Below, in pieces: positions 32,417 through 41,246 of a DNA stretch of 44,274 nucleotides; the stretch's first letter is position 1; each line of letters begins with the position of its first letter. The stretch comes from an uncultured Clostridia bacterium. GTDB taxonomy: Bacteria > Bacillota > Clostridia > Oscillospirales > Acutalibacteraceae. A model generated the notes under the pieces. The model made no database searches and was not told the origin of the DNA. It saw only the letters and a program-made list of their open reading frames with translations. The stretch spans positions 1 to 44,274 of the forward strand of contig CANQEU010000015.1 in the NCBI GenBank assembly GCA_947595635.1. The letters are read 5' to 3'. The translations under genes were made by a program, and so were the position numbers.

Positions 32417-34063
32417 GTGAAAAGGTTAATTTCTGCTCTGCTTACGGCAGCAATAATAATATGTCCGTTTACAACGACGGCTGCCGCCGACGGCGGCGCA
32501 AAGGATAAGCGCTTTATTGTAGGCGGCTCGACTATCGCCGATTACGGAAAGGACGAACAAAAGCCTATTGCCGTATCAAATAGCGACGGCTTCGACTTGC
32601 CCGAGGCTTACAGCAGTGTTGAAGAGGGATTTGTAACGCCGGTCAAGGACCAGGGCGATATGAACACCTGCACTATATTTTCGGCAGCCGGCGCCATGGA
32701 AAGCGCATTGCTCAAAAACGGCTACGGTGAATATGATTTGTCAGAAGAATATTTTAATTATTGGGCGTCTACAAGAGATGACGGGAACGGCTGGCTGAGA
32801 AACAGAGAGACCGACGGTGCGATTCTTTCTGCCGGAGTCAATATACTGTCTTACGGAGGCGTTATTAAGGAAAGCGAGCTTCCTTATATGAGCAGCGACA
32901 AAGAAAGCTTTGAAGAGCTTGATGTGCCGGAGCCGATGTTTTACGCAGGCTCCGTAAAGCGGTTATCGCAGGAAGATCCGAACGAGATAAAGCGTGCGGT
33001 GATGGACTGCGGCGCGGTAGCCACGTCGTTTTATGTGAGCTATGAATACCTTAACAAACAAACCAACGCCTACTGCTGCAATGACGAGGTAACCGACGAA
33101 CAGATAGGTCAGTCGGGACATGCTGTTATTATAGTCGGTTGGGACGACAATTACTCAAGGGACAGCTTTTCAAAAAATTGTATGCCACAAAGCGACGGAG
33201 CATGGCTTATCAAAAATTCATGGGGTGCAGGAGCTGAAAATTTCGACTATATTTGGGTATCATATGAGGATAAATATATTTCCTCCTTAAAATACGGAGA
33301 TTCATATGCAGTTGAAAGCATAATTAAAAAGCACAGCTGCAATTATATGCTCAATATAGACCAATTCGGCTCTATGTATGATATGAGCTTTGACGAAACG
33401 TATGTTGAGGATCCCTATGACGTGACCTTTATAAACGTGTTTGATTTTTCAAGGACTATGCCTGTTATAAACAGCTTAAGCTTTGACAGCGAAAACGCCG
33501 GCTCGGAATACGAGATTTATTACATTCCCGTTTCGGGAGGAAAGCCGGTAAACGATAAAGCCGCTTGGACAAGGCTTGCTTCGGGAAATATTGAGTATTC
33601 GGGGTTAATAAATATACCGATTGACGATTTCAAGGTGCCGGATGAATGCGGCGCGATAGGCGTAAGGATAAAAGCGGATGAAAAGGCATCCTTTGGCTGC
33701 TGCGAGTGGATGACGCAGTATGGGCTCAAGTATATTTTTCTTCCGAGAACGGCTGATGATCGCTCATTTTTTATAAGCGGAGGCAAAACCTACAGCCTGA
33801 GCGACTATTATACTTCTATGCAGGACGAAATAGGAGGAAATTTCTCTATTAATATTGTCGCAAACGTGCAAAGGGGAGATATAAACAAAGACGGCGATAT
33901 TTCAATTGCCGACGCAATATTGCTTCAAAAGGATATTGCGGATATTATAACTCTCGACAGCGACGTAAGAGAATATGTAGCCGATACGGACAAAAACAGC
34001 AGTGTAAATGTTTCCGACTGTATAGCAATTCAGAAGATAATTGCCGGAATAGATATAAAATAA
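32417..34063 (+). CDS. Secreted C1 (papain-family) peptidase with dockerin
   Basis: A 548-residue exported protease. A signal peptide covers residues ~1-25. The papain-like domain has Q79 and catalytic C85 (KDQGDMNTCTIFSA), H235 (SGHAVIIVGWDD) and N267 (IKNSWGAG). The usual CWxF around the cysteine is CTIF here, a variant seen in bacterial members. Residues ~290-470 resemble the lectin-like domain that follows such peptidases. Residues 485-548 are a type I dockerin (GDINKDGDISIADAILLQ and ADTDKNSSVNVSDC); the second loop is degenerate (NSS). The start is GTG at 32417 after GGAGAGG. It diverges from gpr and ends at a strong terminator. Confidence 0.9.
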   Translation: MKRLISALLTAAIIICPFTTTAAADGGAKDKRFIVGGSTIADYGKDEQKPIAVSNSDGFDLPEAYSSVEEGFVTPVKDQGDMNTCTIFSAAGAMESALLKNGYGEYDLSEEYFNYWASTRDDGNGWLRNRETDGAILSAGVNILSYGGVIKESELPYMSSDKESFEELDVPEPMFYAGSVKRLSQEDPNEIKRAVMDCGAVATSFYVSYEYLNKQTNAYCCNDEVTDEQIGQSGHAVIIVGWDDNYSRDSFSKNCMPQSDGAWLIKNSWGAGAENFDYIWVSYEDKYISSLKYGDSYAVESIIKKHSCNYMLNIDQFGSMYDMSFDETYVEDPYDVTFINVFDFSRTMPVINSLSFDSENAGSEYEIYYIPVSGGKPVNDKAAWTRLASGNIEYSGLINIPIDDFKVPDECGAIGVRIKADEKASFGCCEWMTQYGLKYIFLPRTADDRSFFISGGKTYSLSDYYTSMQDEIGGNFSINIVANVQRGDINKDGDISIADAILLQKDIADIITLDSDVREYVADTDKNSSVNVSDCIAIQKIIAGIDIK

Positions 34064-34093
34064 TTGAGATATAATTTAATAATTAAAATAATA

Positions 34094-34132
34094 AATCCGC
34101 CTGTCTCAACGGCTTTTGGGACAGGCGGATTT
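34094..34132 (+). terminator. Terminator of the C1 peptidase gene
   Basis: AATCCGCCTGTC (34094-34105) pairs with GACAGGCGGATT (34120-34131), followed by Ts. The remaining sequence to 34335 is AT-rich and I see no gene in it. Confidence 0.88.
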
Positions 34133-34335
34133 TAAATTTAATCTGTTCGTGTATTTTTGAATTAATAAGCGCAGCGCGTAAGGATTATAGACCAATAACG
34201 ATGATACCGCCTTCTGCGATTAAGGCTTTAAAGCGAATGACTTTTGATGAATTGCCCTGCGAATTTTGTTTTTAATGTAATTTCGCCCCATTTAAATAAA
34301 TATAATTTAACAAAAATATTTGGGGGTTGTTCTGT

Positions 34336-34920
34336 TTGAAAAGGAATTTATCAATTTTTTCTCTTATCGCAGGCGCAATATTTACGTTTTTGTTTGCGTC
34401 CTTGCTTCACTTTTTTTACGATTTCAGCGACGGCAGCGTTTTGTCTGTTTTGTTCGGCTCCGTAAACGAAAGCGTTTGGGAGCATATAAAGCTGTTTGTC
34501 GCACCGTATGTTGTTTGGAGTATTATTGAGCTTGCGTACTTTCGGCCGAGCTTTAAGCCGTTTGTCACAGCAAAGGTTCTTGGGCTTTACAGCTTTCCGG
34601 CGGTAATAATAATTCTGCACTATGCTTATATGGCAATATTCGGTTCAAGCTCATTTATTTTTGATATATTTATTTCCGTGTTTGCAAGCTTTTTTGCGCA
34701 GTGGCTGTCATACAGAGTATATCAGCTTGGCGATAAGGCCGCAAAATGGTTTCCGCTTGCTCTTGCCGCACTCGTTTTGTTCGGAGTGGTGTATTTTTCA
34801 TTCACGGCGGTTCCTCCGAAGGCGGAGCTTTTCAGAGACCCTATAACCGGCGGCTACGGCATTCCCGATTCTGGATACGACAGGGGAGCGGCTGTGCTTG
34901 AGAACGCGGATTTAATTTAG
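34336..34920 (+). CDS. DUF6512-like integral membrane protein
   Basis: A 194-residue membrane protein with about five to six helices. The NESVWEHIKLFVAPYV segment after the first helix is characteristic of a clostridial membrane family I associate with DUF6512. Function unknown. TTG at 34336 is chosen as start, nine bases after GGGGG (34322-34326); an earlier TTG at 34327 sits directly on that site. The C-terminal ~25 residues are soluble. It is convergent with the small gene at 34922, leaving one base between them. Confidence 0.75.
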   Translation: MKRNLSIFSLIAGAIFTFLFASLLHFFYDFSDGSVLSVLFGSVNESVWEHIKLFVAPYVVWSIIELAYFRPSFKPFVTAKVLGLYSFPAVIIILHYAYMAIFGSSSFIFDIFISVFASFFAQWLSYRVYQLGDKAAKWFPLALAALVLFGVVYFSFTAVPPKAELFRDPITGGYGIPDSGYDRGAAVLENADLI

Positions 34921-34921
34921 G

Positions 34922-35194
34922 CTATTTTAAAACACCGAATTTGAACATAATATAGGCAAGAGCTCCGCCGATTAGCGCGAACGCGGCGGCAAAGATAATC
35001 CTAAGCGCTGTATTGCGTTTCCTTTTGTAATATGACGGTGCGTCCATACTTTTAAGCAGCTTCATAGCCTCGCGCTCAAGCAATTGCTGATGTGCCGACG
35101 CAAACTCAGGCTTTACTATAAGCAATGCCTTTTCGTAATAATGATTTCCCGTATCGTTAATTTCAATTATCTGCCTGTTTATACCCTTTATCAT
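34922..35194 (-). CDS. Small single-helix membrane protein
   Basis: A 90-residue protein. Residues 1-60 are soluble and partly helical (MIKGINRQIIEINDTGNHYY), and a membrane helix spans ~64-84. The opening segment, with INRQIIEI and a following YYEKALL, recurs in small clostridial proteins of unknown function that are sometimes mislabelled as translation factors. AGGAG lies upstream. No partner gene is apparent. Confidence 0.75.
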   Translation of the reverse strand: MIKGINRQIIEINDTGNHYYEKALLIVKPEFASAHQQLLEREAMKLLKSMDAPSYYKRKRNTALRIIFAAAFALIGGALAYIMFKFGVLK

Positions 35195-35777
35195 ATTACA
35201 TAGGCTCCTTTATTACAAAATTGTTATCAAATTTGTGCCCGTAATGTCTGTAAATGGATAATCGGCATAAATAGTGACTATTATTCAATTACAAAAAAAT
35301 AACAAAAAATTTTTTATATACATAAAACTATTATTTTTCGCAAAATTATTCGACGCTTTTTTCCAATAAAAATTTCCCCATAAAAATTATACGGATTGTA
35401 AATTCTTTTCTATCAACAAAAATGTTGATAACTATGTTAATAATGAGCACAAATATTTAATTTTTGCCCATTTTTAAGGAAAAAAACAAAGTTATCCACA
35501 TTTACTACTTGTTAACAGTAGTTTTTTTAAGGAAAATTAAAGACGCATTTTAAACAAATTGTAATTTTTTGTTTGTCAACACCCTTTAAGAAATTAATCG
35601 GATTACAAATTTGTAACAGTTTTGCGACCATAAAAGCTGATGCGTCCACGCTGTAAACATAAATATATCTGTTTTAAAAAAATGATTAATATAATTTATA
35701 ACAGTTTACAGTCTTAATCGCGCTTATGCTTTTGAAAATGGCAGTAAAAAAGCAGCACTAATTTAAATTTGTGCTGC
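35195..35777. other. 583-base AT-rich intergenic spacer
   Basis: No gene is seen. The stretch is strongly AT-rich with many poly-A/T runs. It contains one perfect DnaA box (TTATCCACA, 35492-35500) and, just after it, a six-bp hairpin ACTACT / AGTAGT (35504-35509 with 35517-35522) followed by Ts. No dnaA, dnaN or box cluster accompanies it. Confidence 0.5.
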
Positions 35778-35778
35778 T
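35746..35778 (-). terminator. Terminator of the XRE regulator gene
   Basis: On the minus strand AGCAGCAC pairs with GTGCTGCT (35778-35771 with 35758-35751), followed by Ts (35750-35746). The stem begins within the stop codon of the gene. Confidence 0.8.
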
Positions 35779-36002
35779 TACTTTTTTGGGTACACGCCCT
35801 TAATATTGCTTGCGCCTGTGATATAGTCGACCGACACATCATAATATTCGGCAAGTATCAACAGGCTTTCAACCGGTATTCGCGTTTTTCCGCTTTCATA
35901 ATCTGAATAGGTTCTCTGTCCTATATGAAGCAGACCTGCTATTTTCTTCTGTGTTAACGAGTTATCTTCTCGCAGCGCCCTTATTCGCTCAAAATACTTC
36001 AT
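35778..36002 (-). CDS. XRE family transcriptional regulator
   Basis: A 74-residue protein that is essentially one lambda-repressor-like helix-turn-helix. Residues 17-36 (TQKKIAGLLHIGQRTYSDYE) form the HTH, followed by the usual SGKTRIPVESLLILAEYYDVSVDYI. There is no sensor domain. AGGTG stands upstream of the ATG. It is monocistronic. Its targets are unknown; the long spacer beside it and the absence of phage genes give no hint of a prophage role. Confidence 0.88.
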   Translation of the reverse strand: MKYFERIRALREDNSLTQKKIAGLLHIGQRTYSDYESGKTRIPVESLLILAEYYDVSVDYITGASNIKGVYPKK

Positions 36003-36330
36003 ATTAATATTTCACCTCTTGGAGAATATTATATAGAAATTAGCGAAAAGCAATTGAATTTTAGAGTTATTTACACTCCGCTTTGACAAAGATTTTACTT
36101 TTACGCTTCAAATTGATATTATTATTCGGTTAATATTCTTCAAAAACACAAAAAAGGGCAATATTTTTTGCAAGCTGTTCTTTGATATTGATGTTGTATT
36201 GATGACTGATAAAAGAGCTTTAGTCCGCTTTTTTTTAAATGCGGCGCAGGTTTTGGTTAAAGTGCGCTCACCGCTCATGATTTCGCGCTTTAATGCGCGT
36301 TTGTATTGCATATTTAAATATTATTCGCCT

Positions 36331-36495
36331 GTAATATTTGGCAGACAACGGCAAGGCTAAAATTAATTTTAAAATAAATTCCTTGAGCGAGCAAGTTGGG
36401 GTTTACGGGGGAGCGACAGCTCCCCCGTTTAAAACCTAATTTTAAAGCAGCGGCTTTACCGGCGCAAGTCGGCAAAGCCGCGGTCAAAAGGCGTA
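36331..36495 (+). repeat. Dispersed palindromic repeat, copy F
   Basis: Plus-strand copy, about 165 bases, with the same left block as copy B (GTAATATTTGGCAGACAACG). It continues GCAAGTTGGGGTTTACGG, GGGGGAGC-GACA-GCTCCCCC, TTTAAAGCAGCGGC, and a second hairpin GGCTTTACCGGCGCAAGTCG ending in GCCGCGGTC. It lies in the 564-base gap between the XRE and GT2 genes. The rest of that gap (36003-36330) is AT-rich and I see no credible gene; a 67-codon frame there lacks a ribosome site. Confidence 0.8.
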
Positions 36496-36510
36496 TAAAA
36501 ATACATTATA

Positions 36511-36549
36511 AAAAAAGAAACGGCGCTTGCTTCCAATAGGCAAGCGCCG
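36511..36549 (-). terminator. GT2 gene terminator
   Basis: On the minus strand CGGCGCTTGC (36549-36540) pairs with GCAAGCGCCG (36530-36521), followed by a T-rich run. Confidence 0.88.
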
Positions 36550-36566
36550 CCTGCGGCAGAATTAAT

Positions 36567-37538
36567 TTATTCTTCAAAGGTGTTAAAACCGTATTCGTCG
36601 TCTTTGTCGTCGTCAAGATTCGTGCTTTTTGTAAGATATATAGGGCGTTTTTTCGTTTCCATATATATCCTGCCGATGTATTCTCCGAGTATGCCGACGG
36701 AAAATTCAATTATACCGCCGAGAAACAGCGTTATAATAAGCGTTGTTGCGTAGCCGGGCACGTCTATGCCGAAAATAAGCGTCTGGAAAAGAACAATAAG
36801 AGCATAAATGAACGCAAGCCCCGATATTATAAGTCCGAGCAGCGAAATAAATCTGAGCGGAGCTACCGAAAACGCCGTAATGCCGTCTATAGCGTACTTG
36901 AACAGACCCCAAAAGCTCCATTTTGTTTTTCCAATCGTTCTTTCAACATTTTCATACGGCAGCCATTTCGTTTCAAAGCCTACCCAACTGAATATGCCCT
37001 TTGAAAATCGCTGAACCTCGCACAGAGATAAAACGGCGTTGACCATTTGCCTTGACATTATTCTGAAATCAACCGCGCCGTATGGCATTTTTACATCGGT
37101 TATCTTGTTGCTGAATTTATAAAAATTCCTGCTGAATAAGCTTCTTATTTTTGACTCGCCTTTTCTTGAGGTTCTTCTTGCGGCGCAGCAGTCATATCCC
37201 TCCTCGACGCCCTTTATCATATCCGCAATCATCTCCGGCGGATGCTGCAAATCTGCGTCCATAACTATTACATAATCCGCGCTTGAGTTTTTAAGTCCGG
37301 CGTACATTGCCGCCTCCTTGCCGAAATTACGGGAGAATGAAATGTATTTTACATTTCGGTATTCCTCTGCAAGAGAGCGCATTACGCTGAAGGTTTTGTC
37401 GCGGCTGCCGTCGTCAACAAGAATATATCTGAATTTATAGCCCTCGATTTTATCAATGAAGCCGTTTGTTGTTTCAACAAAAATCCTAAGCACCGCTTCC
37501 TCGTTATAGCACGGTACTATTATATCAACCGTTTTCAT
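36567..37538 (-). CDS. GT2 polyprenyl-phosphate glycosyltransferase (GtrB/CsbB-like)
   Basis: A 323-residue membrane-bound glycosyltransferase. The GT-A domain has VDDGSRDKT (41-49) and the metal-binding DAD at 94-96 in VMDADLQHPPE. Two C-terminal membrane helices (~225-250 and ~263-288) carry the GGIIEFSVGILGEYIGR signature of the DPM1/GtrB group. Such enzymes load a sugar onto undecaprenyl phosphate on the inner face of the membrane. The gene is divergent from yfhO-gtrA, 213 bases away, and a GT2-YfhO pair (csbB-yfhO) is known in B. subtilis. It has a strong own promoter and terminator. The C-terminal tail is acidic (DDDKDDE). Confidence 0.92.
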   Translation of the reverse strand: MKTVDIIVPCYNEEAVLRIFVETTNGFIDKIEGYKFRYILVDDGSRDKTFSVMRSLAEEYRNVKYISFSRNFGKEAAMYAGLKNSSADYVIVMDADLQHPPEMIADMIKGVEEGYDCCAARRTSRKGESKIRSLFSRNFYKFSNKITDVKMPYGAVDFRIMSRQMVNAVLSLCEVQRFSKGIFSWVGFETKWLPYENVERTIGKTKWSFWGLFKYAIDGITAFSVAPLRFISLLGLIISGLAFIYALIVLFQTLIFGIDVPGYATTLIITLFLGGIIEFSVGILGEYIGRIYMETKKRPIYLTKSTNLDDDKDDEYGFNTFEE

Positions 37539-37571
37539 TTTTTCGTCCCTTCTTTTTATGCATTATTTAAA

Positions 37572-37600
37572 ATTATAACAAAAATTAATCTAAAATGCAA
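37572..37600 (-). promoter_or_regulatory. GT2 gene promoter
   Basis: On the minus strand TTGCAT (37600-37595), 17-base spacer, TATAAT (37577-37572), about 34 bases before the start codon. Confidence 0.7.
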
Positions 37601-37685
37601 AGCGTTATTTGACAAAATTTATATTATTATTCAGGGCTCGGAAAAATAAAAGATGAAATATAATTGAGAAATTTTAAATTAAATA

Positions 37686-37714
37686 TTTACCTTACAGCAG
37701 TTTAGTGGTAAAAT
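37686..37714 (+). promoter_or_regulatory. Promoter for yfhO-gtrA
   Basis: TTTACC (37686-37691), 17 bases, TAAAAT (37709-37714) with an extended TGG just before the -10. Confidence 0.45.
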
Positions 37715-37751
37715 TAAATATGTATGTTTGATTTGACACGGAGGTTTTCAT

Positions 37752-40517
37752 ATGAGTAGAAGCAAAATTAAAAGAAACGGAGGAGCAGGGCAAAGAATAA
37801 ACGCGCAGGGCGGCGTGGATACGCCCGTCTCAAAAACAAAGCTTTATCTTGCGCTTTGCTTTGCGGTTCCGTTTTTGCTTATGGCATTTGCATATGCCTT
37901 CAACGGGGTATTCCCGTTTGGCGACAGGCAGATACTTGTAACGGATTTTTGGCAGCAGTATTTTCCGTTTTATACAGAGGTTCAGGACAAGCTGCAAACA
38001 GGTCAATCTCTGCTGTATTCATGGGATACCGGAATGGGCTCGAATTTCTGGGCGATTGCGGCTTATTACTATGCCAGCCCGTTTAACCTGTTGCTTACCT
38101 TTGTTCCGCTTGAATTTTTGCAGGAGGCGCTTACGCTTTTCCTGCTGTGCAGAATAGGCTGCGCGGGACTTTTTTGCGGAATATTCTTAAAGGGAGTTTT
38201 TAAAAGAAACGATATTTCGCTGGTGTTTTTCGGAACAATGTACGCGCTTTGCGCCTTTACGCTCGGCTATTACTGGAACGTAATGTGGTTTGATACCTTT
38301 GCGCTGTTCCCTCTTGTGGCATACGGCACATACAGCCTTGTTAAATTCGGCAGGGTACGGCTGTATATAGCCTCTCTTGCAATGTCCCTGTTCTTTAACT
38401 ATTATATAGGATTTTTCACCTGTATATTTACGGCGATATTCTTTGTTTGCCTGTGCATTCAGTTTAAAATGCCGATAAGGCTTATTCTTCGCCGCCTGCT
38501 GAAAATCGCGCTTTCATCCGTACTGGCTATCGCGATTACAGCGGTTATAACATTGCCGGAGATTTTTGCGTTGGGTCTTTCACACAGCGCAAATAACGTA
38601 TGGCCGGATATTTCACGCTTTAATTATGAAATTCAGGACATCATAGGAAACTTTGCCGCTATGGTTAAGCCCAATGACAAGGAGGGACTGCCTAATATAT
38701 ACAGCGGCTATCTGTGCGTTCTTCTTTCCGGAGTGTTTATGCTTTCACGCAAGGTGAAGCTTCGCTCAAAGATACTTTTCTGCTCGGTGCTGTTCTTTTT
38801 GCTGTTCAGTATGGACAACAAGCTTTTCGACTTTATGTGGCACGGCTTCCACTCGACAAATATGATACCGCACAGATTCTCGTTCATCGTTTCGTTTGTG
38901 CTTGTCGTTATGGCTTATAAGGCGTTTACACTGCTTAAAGACCTTAACATCACCGAAATAATAGGAATGCTTGTGGTTTCCGCTATAGTCATAGTTTGCG
39001 CAAGCCTTGGTCAGCAAAGCGAGGTGGCGGTTTACACAAGCGTTGCTCTGACTGTTTTGTATGTCGGAATATTCTTTATGTATCAATTCAAATTCATCAA
39101 TATGAAGGTAGTCTATGTGCTGATGGGAATAGTATTTCTCGGCGAAATGGTTAGCAGCGTGCTTTTAAGCGTTGAAACCGTAAGGACGACTGCAAGGACG
39201 GGCTATCCGAGCAGCCGCACTGAGGTGCGAGCATGTGTAAGCGACATTAAGTCGAAGGACAACGAGGCGTTTTACCGTATGGAATTTACAAAATTCTATA
39301 CGCTCAACGACCCTCCGCTATATCAGTATCCGGGAGTAAGCCAGTTCAGCTCTACTGCCAACGTAAGCGTAACGGACTTTCTTGAGTCTATCGGCTGTCA
39401 CGGCTGGGACGCGGGAAACAGATATTACTACTCGGAAACAACTCCGCTCACAAACGCGTTTTTGGATCTTAAGTATTTAATAGCGCATAACGGACGCATT
39501 TCGGATACTGAAAATTGGAGCCTTGCAGGCTCTCAAAGCGGTATGGATTATTACAAAAACAACAGATACCTTTCGCTTGGCTTTATGACAGACGCCGGCC
39601 TTAAGGAGCTTAGCCTTACAAAGGATAATCCGTTTGATTCTCAGGAACAGCTATTCCGCTTGGCGACAGGCATTGACGGGGATTTGTTCAAAGAGATAAA
39701 GGTGTCTACGGCGTCGCACAATAATCTTGATGTTTACTACCGCGAGACCGACGACAAAAACAACGGCATTTACGGGAAATATGCGTATAATCCGAAAATA
39801 AAAACTACTCAGGGAGTACTTTCGTGGAATTATACAATACCGAAGGACGGGCTTGTTTATGTATATGCCAAGGTCGATAACTCGGAAACTATGAATGTTT
39901 CGGGAGGAAAGGCGGAGACGGCAGCCCAAAGCTGTAATATAAAAAGACCGTACATTGCGGCGGTTGGCAAATATAAAAAGGGCGACGTATTAAATATATC
40001 CTCAACCATTTCGGCAGGTCTTTCGGGAAATGCGGATATATACGTTTGTATGCTTGACCAAAAACTTTTTGACAAGGGATATAAGCTTTTGAACGACGAA
40101 CTGCTCAAAATCACAAGCATGGATTCAACAAACGTAAGCGGTGAAATAAACGTAAAGAAGGACGGCCTGCTTTATACCTCTATACCTTATGAATCCGGCT
40201 GGAGCGCATATGTAGACGGTGAAAAGACGGAGACCGTCGGAATTGGAAATGCAATGCTTGCTCTTGATTTGACCAAGGGAAAGCATACCGTAGAATTCAA
40301 ATACACGCCTGCCGGCTTTACAACAGGTCTTATCATTACAATTACGGCGCTTGGTCTGTTTGCGCTTTACTGCATAGCGGATTATTATCTTAGGAAAAAG
40401 GGAAAAACCTTTGGGCCTATGGGAAAGCTGCCGGAGATCGCGGGAATTGATGAAGAAAATGAATCGTCCGATGAAGAGCCGGAGGAGGCATACGCAAAAA
40501 GGAGAAGAAAAAATTGA
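37752..40517 (+). CDS. yfhO: YfhO family membrane glycosyltransferase
   Basis: A 921-residue polytopic membrane protein (PF09586). A basic 30-residue N-terminal tail is followed by about a dozen helices (to ~residue 480). A large extracytoplasmic part follows (~480-860), with one last helix (GLIITITALGLFALYCIADY) and a charged tail. The first loop holds ILVTDFWQQYFPF, where GT-C enzymes keep acidic residues. In B. subtilis YfhO transfers sugar from a lipid carrier to lipoteichoic acid. Here it is coupled with GtrA: its TGA stop lies inside the TTGA that starts gtrA. CGGAGG precedes the ATG. Confidence 0.92.
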   Translation: MSRSKIKRNGGAGQRINAQGGVDTPVSKTKLYLALCFAVPFLLMAFAYAFNGVFPFGDRQILVTDFWQQYFPFYTEVQDKLQTGQSLLYSWDTGMGSNFWAIAAYYYASPFNLLLTFVPLEFLQEALTLFLLCRIGCAGLFCGIFLKGVFKRNDISLVFFGTMYALCAFTLGYYWNVMWFDTFALFPLVAYGTYSLVKFGRVRLYIASLAMSLFFNYYIGFFTCIFTAIFFVCLCIQFKMPIRLILRRLLKIALSSVLAIAITAVITLPEIFALGLSHSANNVWPDISRFNYEIQDIIGNFAAMVKPNDKEGLPNIYSGYLCVLLSGVFMLSRKVKLRSKILFCSVLFFLLFSMDNKLFDFMWHGFHSTNMIPHRFSFIVSFVLVVMAYKAFTLLKDLNITEIIGMLVVSAIVIVCASLGQQSEVAVYTSVALTVLYVGIFFMYQFKFINMKVVYVLMGIVFLGEMVSSVLLSVETVRTTARTGYPSSRTEVRACVSDIKSKDNEAFYRMEFTKFYTLNDPPLYQYPGVSQFSSTANVSVTDFLESIGCHGWDAGNRYYYSETTPLTNAFLDLKYLIAHNGRISDTENWSLAGSQSGMDYYKNNRYLSLGFMTDAGLKELSLTKDNPFDSQEQLFRLATGIDGDLFKEIKVSTASHNNLDVYYRETDDKNNGIYGKYAYNPKIKTTQGVLSWNYTIPKDGLVYVYAKVDNSETMNVSGGKAETAAQSCNIKRPYIAAVGKYKKGDVLNISSTISAGLSGNADIYVCMLDQKLFDKGYKLLNDELLKITSMDSTNVSGEINVKKDGLLYTSIPYESGWSAYVDGEKTETVGIGNAMLALDLTKGKHTVEFKYTPAGFTTGLIITITALGLFALYCIADYYLRKKGKTFGPMGKLPEIAGIDEENESSDEEPEEAYAKRRRKN

Positions 40518-41020
40518 TAGATTCTTTAAAGAATTTTTTTGATATAAAATTCTGGAAGTTTATAATAGTAGGAATTATCAATACGATAGTCGGAATGACT
40601 ATAATGTACGGAATGTATTTTCTCGGAGACCACTACAATTGGTACAGCGGAATTGCCTCGGAATACGGTTGGAAGGCGAATGATATAAATTTTTGGGTAA
40701 GCTCGGCGCTGAACTATATCCTTACAAGCATATTAAGCTATATTCTTAACAAGAATATAACATTTAAGAGCAAGGGAAATACCGGCAGATCGCTTGTGAG
40801 ATTTATAATCAACATCGCTGTTTGTTACCTTATTTCATATGGAATAGCAAGACCGTTTACAACGTGGTTTATGTCGCAGTTCTTCCCGTCTGTTGACCAA
40901 AAGATTGTTGAATACCTTACAATGTTTGTCGGAATGGTATTCTTCACAGGCTGTAATTATATAGGCCAGAGGTTCTTTGCCTTCAAAAGCAGCACAGCCG
41001 ATAAGGATACCTCCGATTGA
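40514..41020 (+). CDS. GtrA family membrane protein
   Basis: A 168-residue protein of the GtrA family (PF04138) with four membrane helices (~12-32, ~58-77, ~90-110 and ~132-152). It has the FWKFIIVGIINTIVGMTIMY opening and LNYILTSILSYILNKNITFK middle typical of the family. GtrA proteins are proposed to flip undecaprenyl-phosphate sugar across the membrane, making substrate from the GT2 enzyme available to YfhO. The start is TTG at 40514, overlapping the yfhO stop by four bases, with AGGAG at 40499-40503. A terminator follows at 41195. Confidence 0.9.
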   Translation: MIDSLKNFFDIKFWKFIIVGIINTIVGMTIMYGMYFLGDHYNWYSGIASEYGWKANDINFWVSSALNYILTSILSYILNKNITFKSKGNTGRSLVRFIINIAVCYLISYGIARPFTTWFMSQFFPSVDQKIVEYLTMFVGMVFFTGCNYIGQRFFAFKSSTADKDTSD

Positions 41021-41194
41021 TAAATACGGTATTGCCGCAGCGTCAGTATCTTTTATTAAGCAGACGTTATAACGCTCGTTCATCTTTCGCGCTTGGCGCG
41101 GAGGATGAAATGAAAGCCTTGCGCGGTTGCCCTTAATCGTCGGCTGCTTTGCAAAGCTAAGGCAGGCTGTACTAAAAAAAATGAATTTTATTTT

Positions 41195-41230
41195 GGCGGC
41201 GCAGGTCATTTGACCCGCGCCGCCTTTTTT
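41195..41230 (+). terminator. Terminator of yfhO-gtrA
   Basis: GGCGGCG-CA-GGTCA pairs with TGACC-CG-CGCCGCC (41195-41224), followed by a T run. Between gtrA and this, 41081-41107 holds a separate 12-bp hairpin with G-T pairs; no gene is seen there. Confidence 0.85.
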
Positions 41231-41246
41231 ACTACGAATTTTTCGC

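Noticed and set aside
35195-35777. Chromosomal replication origin
   Set aside because: There is only one perfect DnaA box, no cluster, and none of dnaA, dnaN, rpmH, gyrB or parA nearby.
36108-36311. 67-codon minus-strand frame
   Set aside because: No ribosome site, odd composition and no domain; it lies in AT-rich spacer next to a repeat copy.
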